A DNA stretch of 64,000 bases from Mariniphaga sediminis (GCF_003573545.1 NZ_QWET01000002.1:186001-250000), one strand, 5' to 3'; numbered from the stretch's first letter, positions 41,725-51,028 are shown. The notes: generated from the sequence alone by a model not told the origin. Made by a program: numbers and translations.

Positions 41725-43056
41725 TTATTGCAACAAAGCAGAAACCGCTTTCTCAATGGCCTCAAACCCAAAATTATCCACAATCTGAGATTTCTTGCGG
41801 GCAATTTCTTCGAGGCATAAATTACCGATACTTCCCTCGTGAGTGTGGGTTATCGCTTTTTCCGGTTTAAATTCACCTTTCTCAATTTGCTCGGCCACCT
41901 GCCGGTAGGCTTCTCTAAAAGGAACCCCCTTCAGTACCAGTTTGTTCACTGCCTCGACACTGAAGAGGTAGTCGTATCTCGGATCGTCGAGAATATGTTC
42001 GTTTACAACCAGCTTTTCCAAGGCCAGAGAAGCAATGGAAATACAATCGTGCAGTTCCGAAAACAAGGGGAGAAAAATTTCTTTTACAATTTGTAAATCG
42101 CGGAAATAGCCACTTGGCAGGTTATTCACCGTAAGCGCTATCTGCTGCGGAATACCCTGTATTTTGTTACACTTGCCGCGGATGAGTTCAAATACATCCG
42201 GATTCTTTTTGTGCGGCATAATACTTGACCCAGTGGTAAATTCAGGCGGAAGAGAAACAAAATTGAAATTCTGGCTGGTAAACAGGCACACATCGTAAGC
42301 CAGTTTAGAAAGTGTGGAAGCCAGGTTGGCCATTGCAAATGAAACAATTTTCTCCACCTTTCCGCGCCCCATTTGGGCATATACTACATTATAATTCATA
42401 TTATTAAATCCGAGCAAGTCTGTAGTCATTTGCCGGTTTAACGGGAAAGACGAACCATAGCCGGCAGCCGATCCCAGTGGATTCTGGTTGGTAATCCTAA
42501 AAGCGGAAAGGAGCAACTCCAAATCGTCGGAGAGGCTTTCTGCATAGGCGCCAAACCACAAGCCAAAGGACGAGGGCATAGCTACCTGAAGGTGGGTGTA
42601 GCCAGGAATCAGTACCTCTTTGTGCTGTTCGCTCCGGGCCAGCAAAATATCAATCAACTGGCCCGCAGCAGTCACAATTTCACGAATACCCGAGCGGGTA
42701 AATAGTTTCAGGTCGAGCAACACCTGATCGTTTCGTGAACGTCCGCTGTGAATCTTTTTACCTAAATCACCCAATTCCTGGGTTAAAAGAAACTCCACCT
42801 GTGAATGCACATCTTCCACTCCCTCTTCAATTTTAAAATCCCCGTCGAGAGCATGCTGGTAAAGCTTTTTCAGGGAATCCAGCAAAACAGGCAACTCATC
42901 TTTTTCAATCAAACCGACTGATTCGAGCATGGTTACATGGGCCATAGAACCCAAAACATCAAAAGGCGCAAGAAGAATATCCAGTTCACGATCTTTTCCT
43001 ACAGTAAATTTTTCAATGGCTTCATTAACAGTTGTACCTTTTTCCCAGAGCTTCAT
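41725..43056 (-). CDS. argH: Argininosuccinate lyase
   Basis: ArgH splits argininosuccinate into arginine and fumarate. The superfamily signature GSSIMPHKKNPDVFELIR is present, with catalytic Ser in the flexible loop, along with HSGRSRNDQV and GYTHLQVAMPSSFG. At 443 residues it is near the usual length. It is read divergently from the first glycosyltransferase; a promoter lies in the 136 bp between. No other arginine genes are nearby. Confidence 0.95.
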   Translation of the reverse strand: MKLWEKGTTVNEAIEKFTVGKDRELDILLAPFDVLGSMAHVTMLESVGLIEKDELPVLLDSLKKLYQHALDGDFKIEEGVEDVHSQVEFLLTQELGDLGKKIHSGRSRNDQVLLDLKLFTRSGIREIVTAAGQLIDILLARSEQHKEVLIPGYTHLQVAMPSSFGLWFGAYAESLSDDLELLLSAFRITNQNPLGSAAGYGSSFPLNRQMTTDLLGFNNMNYNVVYAQMGRGKVEKIVSFAMANLASTLSKLAYDVCLFTSQNFNFVSLPPEFTTGSSIMPHKKNPDVFELIRGKCNKIQGIPQQIALTVNNLPSGYFRDLQIVKEIFLPLFSELHDCISIASLALEKLVVNEHILDDPRYDYLFSVEAVNKLVLKGVPFREAYRQVAEQIEKGEFKPEKAITHTHEGSIGNLCLEEIARKKSQIVDNFGFEAIEKAVSALLQ

Positions 43057-43077
43057 TTTTTAGAATTGAAATTTGAA

Positions 43078-43105
43078 CAAAGATATGGATTTTGACTTGA
43101 AACAA
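43078..43105 (-). promoter_or_regulatory. Probable argH promoter
   Basis: TTG (43105-43103), a 17-base spacer and TATCTTTG (43085-43078) on the minus strand fit the -33/-7 pattern and would start transcription near 43071, about 15 bases before the argH ATG. In the other direction CACTTTTG (about 43149-43156 on the plus strand) is a one-mismatch -7 box for the glycosyltransferase gene. Confidence 0.45.
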
Positions 43106-43192
43106 TTTGCCGTTCCCCATTTTATAATTTCTGAAAAAATTGCCACTTTTGCCCAGACTTTGCATGCAAAGGCACTACTTACATTTTATTAC

Positions 43193-44812
43193 ATGTTCGA
43201 AAACAAAACGATCCGTATTATATTCGTTGCTGTAATAGCACTGGGACTAGCCTCCTATTTTTCCGGTCTTTCCATCGACGTAACCCGCGATGCCGGGAAA
43301 TATGCCACTGTTTCAAAAGAGATGCTTCAAAACGGGCATTTTATCAACCTGAAAATCCATGGCGAGCCCTACGATCAAAAGCCGCCCTTGTTGTTTTGGC
43401 TGGGAGCGCTGGGTTTTGCCATCGGAGACATTTCCAATTTTTGGTTCAAGTTCCCGGTTTTATTACTCGTCTTTTTTGGGTTCTATTCTGCTTACGGATT
43501 GGGAAAAAGCCTGTATAACCGGCGTGTCGGATTTCTGACGGCATTACTGTTGTCCTTCTCTCTTATCTACTCGCTTTACAGCATGGACATACACACCGAC
43601 ACCCCCCTCCAGGCGTTTGTAACTTTTGCGCTCTGGCAGCTTTCGGAGTTTATTCAAACGAAAAAAAACAAACACTGGATTTTAGGCTTCATTGGCATTG
43701 GCATGGCCATGCTTTGCAAGGGCCCCATTGGCGCTATAATTCCTGCCTTTGCTGTTGTGGGGCACCTGCTGTTAAAAAAAGACTTCAGGGCGTTTGCCGA
43801 CTACCGCTGGTACCTCGGCATCCTCCTCTCATTTATTATTGTTAGTCCGGCCCTGATTGGATTGGCCAACCAGTTTGGATGGGACGGCATTGTCTTCTTC
43901 TTCTGGGAAAACAATGTAGGCAGACTCGCGGGTACTTATGTAAAGCCCAACAGCGACCCGGCTTTCTATGTTCACAATCTGCTGTTTCTTTTCCTGCCCT
44001 GGAGCCTGCTGTTTTTTGCCGCCACTTTTATGGAGTTCAAATCACTTTTTATAAGCCGGTTTAAGGCGTCAGAATATTTTACTTTTACAGGCATCTGGAT
44101 TTTCTTTATTATCCTGAGTGCATCCCGCAGTCAGTTACCCAACTACATTTTGAGCATTGTTCCGCTTATCGGGGTACTCACCGCCAAATGGATTGACATT
44201 GCTTTAATCCGGAAGTCGCAATTGCTGAAAATCTTCCGGCCGACACAAACCGTAGTTGTTGTATTGCTCTGGCTTGCGATCGGTGTCATCTCTTTTTACC
44301 TCTTCCCTTTCCCTCAATGGCAAACGTTGCTGATTGCTGCAACCGGGCTGGCAGCAACCCTGTATATTTTTATCCAATGCAAAACTTCCATTACCCGTTT
44401 TATTCTGCCTTCCGTTATAGGATTTGCCTGTTTGGCTTACCTCCTGAATGCTGATATTTTCCCATATATTTTCAGCTACCAGGCGCCCCCTAAAGCCGCC
44501 CGCTATTTTAACGAGAATGCAGCGCCGGGCGAAAAACTTTACAATTTTCATTACCCGCAGTACGAACTGTTTTTTTACAGTGAACCACAGGCCAGTCAAA
44601 TCTCTTCTGAAGAAGAGCTGACCGCTGTTGCGGGAAAAGATGGCCATTGGATTTTTACAGATGCCCAGGGGTTTGATACGCTTGAAAAATTAAACGCAGA
44701 AGCAGATACCATTATACAATATCGCCACCTTTACCTCAACAGGGGAGGTCGGTTTATTCATCCCAAAACCCGGGAACAAGTGCTGCAACCGATGTACCTC
44801 ATAAAGTACTAA
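43193..44812 (+). CDS. GT-C glycosyltransferase, ArnT/PMT-like (first of three)
   Basis: About 540 residues with some eleven membrane helices. After the first helix comes VTRDAGKYATVSKEMLQNG and GEPYDQKPPLLFWLG, the loop typical of ArnT-like enzymes, which move a sugar from a polyprenyl-phosphate donor to lipid A, protein or another lipid on the outer face of the inner membrane. Here the first acidic motif is R-D where ArnT has D-E. I start at MFENKTIRII (43193) because the 40 upstream codons are soluble and overlap the probable promoter. Next gene begins 3 bp after its stop. Confidence 0.85.
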   Translation: MFENKTIRIIFVAVIALGLASYFSGLSIDVTRDAGKYATVSKEMLQNGHFINLKIHGEPYDQKPPLLFWLGALGFAIGDISNFWFKFPVLLLVFFGFYSAYGLGKSLYNRRVGFLTALLLSFSLIYSLYSMDIHTDTPLQAFVTFALWQLSEFIQTKKNKHWILGFIGIGMAMLCKGPIGAIIPAFAVVGHLLLKKDFRAFADYRWYLGILLSFIIVSPALIGLANQFGWDGIVFFFWENNVGRLAGTYVKPNSDPAFYVHNLLFLFLPWSLLFFAATFMEFKSLFISRFKASEYFTFTGIWIFFIILSASRSQLPNYILSIVPLIGVLTAKWIDIALIRKSQLLKIFRPTQTVVVVLLWLAIGVISFYLFPFPQWQTLLIAATGLAATLYIFIQCKTSITRFILPSVIGFACLAYLLNADIFPYIFSYQAPPKAARYFNENAAPGEKLYNFHYPQYELFFYSEPQASQISSEEELTAVAGKDGHWIFTDAQGFDTLEKLNAEADTIIQYRHLYLNRGGRFIHPKTREQVLQPMYLIKY

Positions 44813-44815
44813 ACC

Positions 44816-46450
44816 ATGTCCAACCGGTCAAAATACACCTGGCTATTTGTTCCGCTGCTGTTTTTACTTTATTCGGCACCCAGCGCCCTGGATTATGTTT
44901 TCCATTTTCCGGATGAAAAATACTATACCGACGCCGTGCTGCAAATGATGGATAAAGAGGATTACTTTACTCCTTACAAAGCTGATGGCTCCCACCGCTT
45001 CCTGAAACCTATCGCTACTTACTGGGTACTGATGGGAAGCTACAAGGTACTGGGAGTAAGCAAATTTTCATCGCGACTACTATTTTGGCTGGCCGGCGCG
45101 TTGCTGGTTATGGTCGTTTACTTCATGACAAAATCACTTACCAAAGAAAGGAAAACCGCCTTCCTGGCGGCCTTCATTACCGCTGCAAACCCGCTTGTAC
45201 TTATGAGCGCCAGCCGCTCCATTCCGGACATTCTCCTTGTATTGTTCCTCACGATTAGCGTGTGGGGATTCCTGGAAATTATGACCGCAGAGAATCCTTC
45301 ATCCAAATACTATTGGATGGCTTACCTCGGCGCTGCGCTGGCTTTTGAAACCAAGGGGCTCCCCGCAGTGGCCTTTACCGGGATCAGCTTTTTATACCTG
45401 CTTTTCAACCCATGGCAACAAAAAAAAATCGGCAAACTCATCCACCCCGCATCTGTTATTGTAGCGCTGATGGTAGCCGTGAGCTGGTTTGTTTTCATGT
45501 ATATAGAACACGGTTCGCATTTTTTCGCCTCTTTTTTTGCCGATCAGATAGGCTACCGGGTATCGTCAAAAACAGTACAGGTAATTACCAACACATCACT
45601 GGGTGTGCTTAACCTGATAGCATTTACCATCCCCTGGATAATTATAGCCTTTTTAAACTTCGCCAAACTAAAATTATTTATTTCAGGGGCCAATCCGAAA
45701 ACAAAAGCTATCCTGGGATTGATTGCCCTGTGGATCATAATGGTCATTGTTATGTCCGGCGCAGTTTTTAAATTTTATGACCGTTACCTGCTGCCGGTTA
45801 TTCCGTTGTTTTCGTTATTTTTTGCACTGGTTCTCACCCATACCGAAACCCGTTTTAAAAAGCCGATATTAAACCTCTTTCTTGGATTGACCCTGTTCCT
45901 GCTCCTTATTAATATATTGTATGCCCTGTTTATTTTACCCGATAAAATTTTGATTTCAGGCACAGCCACAGGCGCAGTATTTTTTCTCCTTTTGGCGGCA
46001 GGCAAGTTTAAAACGGTATCTGTTGAAGTTATTTTGGCAAACACCATTCTACTCCTTTGGTTTAATGTACATCTATTATTGTACCCCCTGTTAATGCCCA
46101 ATCCCGGAGAACAACTGGTAGAAGCTATCCGAGAAAAACAAATAACCGGAAACGAGACCATTTATGTTTACGGAAATATTCGCACAGCATCAAACATTCG
46201 TATCCACAGCCACCACAAACTTGATGTGGTGAGTATGGATACCATTTTCACCCTCCCTGCCGAAAAAGAGGATATACTGGTTTTCAGCAAAAAAGAAGAA
46301 CCATTTCTTAATTTAAAAGATTACCGGGTTACAAAAGGATCGGAAGAATGGAAACGGGTACCCCAGGAAAAATTTCCCGGTTTTTTACAACCCGTCATTC
46401 AGAAGGTAAAAGAAAGCGGGACAGTCTATTATATTGCAACACCTAAATAA
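44816..46450 (+). CDS. GT-C glycosyltransferase, PMT-like (second of three)
   Basis: 544 residues, about eleven membrane helices. The first external loop has FPDEKYYTDAVLQMMDKEDYF and RFLKPIATYWVLMGSY, equivalent to the D-E and K-P-P motifs of ArnT-like enzymes but with KPI instead of KPP. The C-terminal 100 residues are soluble (periplasmic). Donor and acceptor are unknown; it is probably co-transcribed with both neighbours, which lie 3 and 6 bp away. Confidence 0.85.
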   Translation: MSNRSKYTWLFVPLLFLLYSAPSALDYVFHFPDEKYYTDAVLQMMDKEDYFTPYKADGSHRFLKPIATYWVLMGSYKVLGVSKFSSRLLFWLAGALLVMVVYFMTKSLTKERKTAFLAAFITAANPLVLMSASRSIPDILLVLFLTISVWGFLEIMTAENPSSKYYWMAYLGAALAFETKGLPAVAFTGISFLYLLFNPWQQKKIGKLIHPASVIVALMVAVSWFVFMYIEHGSHFFASFFADQIGYRVSSKTVQVITNTSLGVLNLIAFTIPWIIIAFLNFAKLKLFISGANPKTKAILGLIALWIIMVIVMSGAVFKFYDRYLLPVIPLFSLFFALVLTHTETRFKKPILNLFLGLTLFLLLINILYALFILPDKILISGTATGAVFFLLLAAGKFKTVSVEVILANTILLLWFNVHLLLYPLLMPNPGEQLVEAIREKQITGNETIYVYGNIRTASNIRIHSHHKLDVVSMDTIFTLPAEKEDILVFSKKEEPFLNLKDYRVTKGSEEWKRVPQEKFPGFLQPVIQKVKESGTVYYIATPK

Positions 46451-46456
46451 AATGCG

Positions 46457-48106
46457 ATGAAAAACCTGCAAAAAAAACATTATTACCTCATCGGAGCCTG
46501 GTTCATTGCCAACCTGTTGCAATCCATTTTCACTGGCCTCCATTCCGACGAATCGTATTACTGGATGTATTCTGAAAACCTGGCCTGGGGGTATTTCGAC
46601 CACCCGCCAATGGCAGCGCTTTTTATCCACCTCGGGCACCTGATATTCCCGGGCGAGCTGGGAGTCAGGCTTTTCCCTATCCTCCTCTCCACCATAACTT
46701 TCGCCCTCATTCTAAATGAGCTGAATGAAAAAGAGGACCTGCTTTTCCTCTCCGTCTTTATCCTTTCTTTTCCACTCGTTCACACCCACATTGCGGGTTT
46801 TCTTGCCATTCCGGATGTTCCGCTGCTTTTTTTCACGCTGCTGTTCCTCATACTTTACCGGAAATTCTTACAACAGCCCGGAACAAGACTTTCCATTTTG
46901 CTGGCTGTTGTTATTGCAGCTTTGATTTACAGCAAATACCACGCATTCCTTGTAGTCGGTTTTACGGTACTCTCGAACCTAAAACTGTTTCGTAACAAAT
47001 ATTTCTGGCTAACAGTAAGCCTTTCCATCTTATTGCTAATGCCCCACGCATGGTGGCAAATTGAAAATGGCTTTCCTACATTTAAATACCACCTGATTGA
47101 ACGCGCCAAACCTTTCCGACTGAAATACATTACCGACAACCTGCTAAACCAGTTACTCATGGCCGGCCACATCACCGGCATTTTGGTATTTTGGAAACTT
47201 TCCCGCTTCAAAATAAAAAATGATTTTGATCGGGCACTGGTTTTCAATATTCTGGGTTTTTACATTGCCCTTTTTTTACTGAGTTTTAAAAACCGCATAG
47301 AAGCCCATTGGGCCGCCGCGGTCATTCCTATGCTCATGCTGGTAACCTACCCGCTCATTAAAACGGATGTAAAAATTAAGCGCTGGTTCAAACGGCTGGC
47401 GCTCCCTGTAATTGTTTTAATGCTTTTGTACAGGGTTTACCTGGCGCTGGACGTCATTCCGAATGTAGGCTACACCAAAATTACATTCTACAACCGCGAA
47501 GCCCATGCCCTGGAAATAAAAGAGATGGCACAGGGGAAAAAGGTTGGGTTTTTCGACAACTATGCCGCTGCAAGTAACTATATTTTTTACACGGGCGACT
47601 CAGCAGTACTCCTGTCAACCCCCGCATACCGTTTCTGTCAATATGATTTATGGGACGATGAAAAATATGCTGAAGGAGAAACGGTTTTTGCCATCCAGTC
47701 AAAACACTTGAACCCGCCAAACCTTACCCGTATGGCCACCGGACAGATGAAAGGTTTTATTGAGATTGAAAAATTTCAATCGCTGAAAGGGGTTGGCATT
47801 ACTCCCCAAATAAAACACTCCAACGGAGAATACCAGTTCGAGATTACCCTACAGAATACCAACAAACGAACGGTTTATACAGAACATGTTTCCAAACCGG
47901 TTTTATGCCTAATGCAAAACCAGGAAGAAATAGCATCGGTGCCATTGTCTGATTCTTCTGCCAGCCATCAAATTGCAGCCAATGGCAAAGCCACCCTCCG
48001 GATTACCCTCCCTGAAAACAAATTAAACAGGAATTACCCCATTACATTTTACACCCGCACGAAAGAAAATATCCGGGGAGAAATCGTTTCCCTAAACTTA
48101 AAATAA
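46457..48106 (+). CDS. GT39-like GT-C glycosyltransferase (third of three)
   Basis: 549 residues. Its first loop reads HSDESYYWMYSENLAWGYFDHPP, the D-E-x-Y-Y ... DHPP form of the family-39-like glycosyltransferases, clearly different from the two upstream paralogues. About nine helices are followed by a soluble C-terminal part of about 110 residues (from GFIEIEKFQSLKGVG) rich in beta strands. The three genes probably modify one surface glycan or lipid, but no other glycan genes lie beside them. No clear terminator follows. Confidence 0.85.
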   Translation: MKNLQKKHYYLIGAWFIANLLQSIFTGLHSDESYYWMYSENLAWGYFDHPPMAALFIHLGHLIFPGELGVRLFPILLSTITFALILNELNEKEDLLFLSVFILSFPLVHTHIAGFLAIPDVPLLFFTLLFLILYRKFLQQPGTRLSILLAVVIAALIYSKYHAFLVVGFTVLSNLKLFRNKYFWLTVSLSILLLMPHAWWQIENGFPTFKYHLIERAKPFRLKYITDNLLNQLLMAGHITGILVFWKLSRFKIKNDFDRALVFNILGFYIALFLLSFKNRIEAHWAAAVIPMLMLVTYPLIKTDVKIKRWFKRLALPVIVLMLLYRVYLALDVIPNVGYTKITFYNREAHALEIKEMAQGKKVGFFDNYAAASNYIFYTGDSAVLLSTPAYRFCQYDLWDDEKYAEGETVFAIQSKHLNPPNLTRMATGQMKGFIEIEKFQSLKGVGITPQIKHSNGEYQFEITLQNTNKRTVYTEHVSKPVLCLMQNQEEIASVPLSDSSASHQIAANGKATLRITLPENKLNRNYPITFYTRTKENIRGEIVSLNLK

Positions 48107-48552
48107 CAACTCTTCACACATATTACTTACCCCATTTGATATTGTCAAAAACCCGGACAATAGCCATATATATTCGGCAATAAAATATAACACACCGGTA
48201 AAATATGATATTTCCGTAAAGCATGCTGCACACCTCCACCACTTTTTCTATCATTATAAATATTTGAAACGATAATCTTAAAAACATTATCTTTTTTCTT
48301 TTATAACAAATCTTTTTGTTTCTTTTTTCTTGAAAAGATAGCCAAACATTAAAAATTTGTTAACTCACCAATTCATGTTATTTAAAAATAGGGGTATCAT
48401 CAAAAAACATATCATTTTTGAAAAATAAAAACAAAAAATATAGGGGTCTAATTCGAAAACAAAACAAAATATTAAAAACAAAACATCATTTCAAAGGGGG
48501 TCAAAATAAAAATTAATAAAAAAAGAATGTTCAACTTTTAAAAATTTAAATT
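48107..48552. other. AT-rich control region upstream of the porin-glnK-amtB locus
   Basis: These 446 bases carry no credible gene. The right-hand 160 bases contain three GGGGT boxes described separately and a repeated ACATatCATTT-like motif between them. The AT content is much higher than in the flanking genes. I saw no sigma-54 (-24 GG/-12 GC) promoter and no clean TAnnTTTG box. Confidence 0.5.
48391..48501 (+). repeat. Three phased GGGGT boxes upstream of a nitrogen locus
   Basis: TAGGGGTat (box 48391-48395), TAGGGGTct (48443-48447) and AGGGGGTca (box 48497-48501) lie 52 and 54 bases apart on the same strand, about five helical turns each; the third is 52 bases before the ATG at 48553. They are the only GC-rich clusters in this AT-rich stretch, and the spacers share ACATatCATTT. 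This looks like a set of binding sites for one protein. Confidence 0.5.
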
Positions 48553-49197
48553 ATGGAAAAGAATCTGATCAGAATGGCCGGTATTTTAATTTTTATGTCA
48601 TTCATGCCGAATACAAAAGCACAGGAATGGAGCACAGGCCTAGACATTTACAGCAATTACATATGGAGGGGGACCAAGTTTGGTTCGGGGCCAGCATTCC
48701 AGCCCTCGGTTGAATTCAGCACAGGTGGTTTTTCCATTGGCGCCTGGGGATCTTACAGCGCTTCTACCGAAGAGGCGGCAGAAGCCGACCTGTACGCCAG
48801 CTACGGGATTGACCTGGGCGAGAATGCTTCGCTCGGACTTACCCTTACCGATTACTATTTCCCCGGAACGAAATGGTTTGATGGCCTGTCACACTACATT
48901 GAGCCAATGATCACCCTTGGACTTGGAGCTTTTTCTCTAACAGGAGCCTACATGATGAACGACGATGAAGGGGACATTTACCTTGAAGCAGGTCTTTCGG
49001 CTGGCCCGGTTGATCTGTTTCTGGGAGGTGGCGACGGAGCATATACTGTCGATGGAGATTTTAACATCTGCAATATTGGCATTAGCACTTCAAAGGAAGT
49101 TCAGGTGACCGAGTCTTTTTCGCTTCCGGTATCGGGGGCAGTCATCCTGAACCCTTCTTCCGAACAATTTTACGTTGTGGTAGGAATTTCATTGTAA
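48553..49197 (+). CDS. TorF-like outer-membrane porin linked to ammonium uptake
   Basis: The 214-residue product has a signal peptide (about 1-23, ending TKAQ) and then WSTGLDIYSNYIWRGTKFGSGPAFQPS, which resembles the opening of the TorF/Gcw_chp putative porin family. Alternating strands (SIGAWGSYSAST, ADLYASYGIDLG) and a C-terminal VVVGISL fit a small outer-membrane barrel. Its place 19 bp before glnK suggests a role in moving ammonium or small nitrogen compounds through the outer membrane, an inference from position only. Confidence 0.75.
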   Translation: MEKNLIRMAGILIFMSFMPNTKAQEWSTGLDIYSNYIWRGTKFGSGPAFQPSVEFSTGGFSIGAWGSYSASTEEAAEADLYASYGIDLGENASLGLTLTDYYFPGTKWFDGLSHYIEPMITLGLGAFSLTGAYMMNDDEGDIYLEAGLSAGPVDLFLGGGDGAYTVDGDFNICNIGISTSKEVQVTESFSLPVSGAVILNPSSEQFYVVVGISL

Positions 49198-49216
49198 AAA
49201 TTAAAAGATAAAAAAA

Positions 49217-49573
49217 ATGAAAAAAGTTGAAGCAATTATACGCAAAACCAAATTTGAAGAGGTAAAAGAAGCCCTTCATGATGCGGGGATCGAATTCTTT
49301 TCTTTCTGGGATGTAAGAGGAGTAGGATTAGCCCGCGAAGGTCGTATTTACCGGGGCATTGTTTACGACACCAGCACCATCGAACGAACGAAACTATCCA
49401 TTATCGTAAGAGACAAAAACATTGAAAAAACGGTACAGGCTATTCTCGCCTCAGCAAGGACCGGCGAGATAGGGGACGGAAAAATTTTCGTCATCCCGAT
49501 TGAAGAATCGTATCGTATCCGGACCGGAGAAAAGGGAGACGAATCACTTTTCATTAAAGGGAAAGAAGTATAA
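49217..49573 (+). CDS. PII signal-transduction protein (GlnK-type)
   Basis: The 118-residue protein begins MKKVEAIIRKTKFEEVKEAL and has the C-terminal TGEIGDGKIFV of PII proteins, whose lysine contacts ATP. Tyrosines at 45 and 50 match the T-loop Tyr46 and Tyr51 (the uridylylation site) of E. coli GlnB, with one residue fewer before them. The position of Gln39, which helps hold Mg-ATP-2-oxoglutarate in classical PII, is Ala or Leu here (VGLAREG). It would bind and block the ammonium channel encoded 25 bp downstream. Confidence 0.9.
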   Translation: MKKVEAIIRKTKFEEVKEALHDAGIEFFSFWDVRGVGLAREGRIYRGIVYDTSTIERTKLSIIVRDKNIEKTVQAILASARTGEIGDGKIFVIPIEESYRIRTGEKGDESLFIKGKEV

Positions 49574-49597
49574 AAAAACGCAAAAACAAGAAGTATT

Positions 49598-50812
49598 ATG
49601 GAAGAATTATCTATATCAATCAACAATGTATGGGTTTTGGTCGCAACATTTTTAGTTATGTTCATGCAACCCGGATTTGCCATGGTCGAAGCAGGTTTTA
49701 CACGCCAAAAGAATACAGCAAATATCCTTACCAAAAACCTGATGGATTTTGCCATTGGCTCCATCCTCTTTTGGTTCATCGGATACACCATTATGTATGG
49801 AGAATCAATCGGCGGACTGATAGGAATGCCAAGCCTTTTCATTAACGACAACGGCATTGGCGACTATGCCAACAAAACCGACCTGATGTTTCAAACGGTT
49901 TTTGCAGCCACAGCCGCTACCATTGTTTCGGGAGCGGTAGCCGAACGAACCAAATTCAATGCCTACCTTATTTTTACAGTCGTGATAACCGTACTCATTT
50001 ATCCCATCTCCGGTCACTGGAAATGGGGCGGTGGCTGGCTCGATCAGCTTGGCTTTCTGGACTTTGCCGGCTCCACACTGGTACATTCCGTGGGCGCCTG
50101 GGTAGGTTTAGCCGGTGCCATTGTACTGGGACCACGTGTAGGGAAATATATAAACGGTAAAGCAAAAGCCATTCCCGGGCACAACCTCACATTTGGCGCA
50201 CTGGGTGTTTTTATCCTCTGGTTCGGATGGTTTGGGTTCAATCCCGGTTCGCAATTGGGAGCTGCGGGCAACGAAAATACGCTGGCAATAGCCCACATCG
50301 CCCTCACAACAAACCTCGCCGCTGCCGGCGGTGCCATAGCAGCTCTGTTAACATCCTGGATGCGCTACAAACGCCCGGCATTATCGTTGGCGCTGAACGG
50401 TGCACTGGCAGGACTTGTGGCCATAACTGCCGGCTGTAATATCGTTAGCCCCGGAGGAGCGTTAATTATCGGATTACTGGCTGGTATCATTCTGGTATTC
50501 AGCGTTGAAATTATTGACCAGAAGTTGCGCGTGGACGATCCGGTAGGCGCCATTTCCGTACACGGTGTAAACGGGGCCTTCGGAACTCTTGCTGTAGGCC
50601 TGTTTGCCACCGACGGAGGCCTGTTCTATGGCGGTGGCGCACAACTACTTATTTCACAAATCATTGGAGTAGCCGCGGTTTTTGTTTGGGCATTTGGGAC
50701 AGGACTCATCCTGTTCAAAACAATTAAGGCAACCATTGGATTACGAGTCTCCAAGCGAATAGAAGAAGAAGGTCTTGATGTTTATGAACACGGAGAAAGC
50801 GCCTATAACTAA
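49598..50812 (+). CDS. amtB: Ammonium transporter AmtB
   Basis: 404 residues and about eleven helices. The two pore histidines lie in STLVHSVGAWVGL and AISVHGVNGAFGTL, and the family signature around AGCNIVSPGGALIIGLLAG is present. The N-terminus has no long cleavable signal. Its pairing with the PII gene is the usual arrangement, in which PII closes the channel when nitrogen is plentiful. A strong terminator follows at 50849. Confidence 0.95.
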   Translation: MEELSISINNVWVLVATFLVMFMQPGFAMVEAGFTRQKNTANILTKNLMDFAIGSILFWFIGYTIMYGESIGGLIGMPSLFINDNGIGDYANKTDLMFQTVFAATAATIVSGAVAERTKFNAYLIFTVVITVLIYPISGHWKWGGGWLDQLGFLDFAGSTLVHSVGAWVGLAGAIVLGPRVGKYINGKAKAIPGHNLTFGALGVFILWFGWFGFNPGSQLGAAGNENTLAIAHIALTTNLAAAGGAIAALLTSWMRYKRPALSLALNGALAGLVAITAGCNIVSPGGALIIGLLAGIILVFSVEIIDQKLRVDDPVGAISVHGVNGAFGTLAVGLFATDGGLFYGGGAQLLISQIIGVAAVFVWAFGTGLILFKTIKATIGLRVSKRIEEEGLDVYEHGESAYN

Positions 50813-50848
50813 CATCTTATTTTTGGCTTTTAGTCTGTAGCTGTCTGT

Positions 50849-50880
50849 AAGGGGTTCGCCCGTAGGGGCGGCCCCTTTTT
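50849..50880 (+). terminator. Rho-independent terminator of the porin-glnK-amtB unit
   Basis: AAGGGG-TT-CGCCC pairs with GGGCG-G-CCCCTT around a GTAG loop, followed by a T-run, 36 bp after the amtB stop. The GC-rich stem makes this one of the strongest terminators in the window. Confidence 0.85.
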
Positions 50881-51028
50881 CCAAAAACTTACACTGTACA
50901 ATACCAGTGAGATAAGACAATACAAAGAGACAGCCGGAAAAACACACATAGAGTAAGGCAGTTTTTATTACTAGTTAGTGTGGCAAGAACCGATGAGGAA
51001 GAAAAATCCGGGTCGGTTCTTTTTTTTT
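50881..51028 (+). ncRNA. Possible small RNA or attenuator ending in a terminator hairpin
   Basis: After the amtB terminator, about 100 bases without an ORF lead to a second intrinsic terminator: AGAACCGA (50986-50993) pairs with TCGGTTCT (51013-51020), followed by eight T (to 51028). A CACTG-N8-CAGTG repeat lies near its start (about 50890-50910). It could be an independent short transcript or a back-up/attenuator ahead of the DUF4494 gene. No promoter box of the common type is visible for it. Confidence 0.35.

Noticed and set aside
48107-48552. Sigma-54 promoter upstream of the glnK locus
   Set aside because: No GG-N10-GC arrangement of the -24/-12 kind was found near any start.
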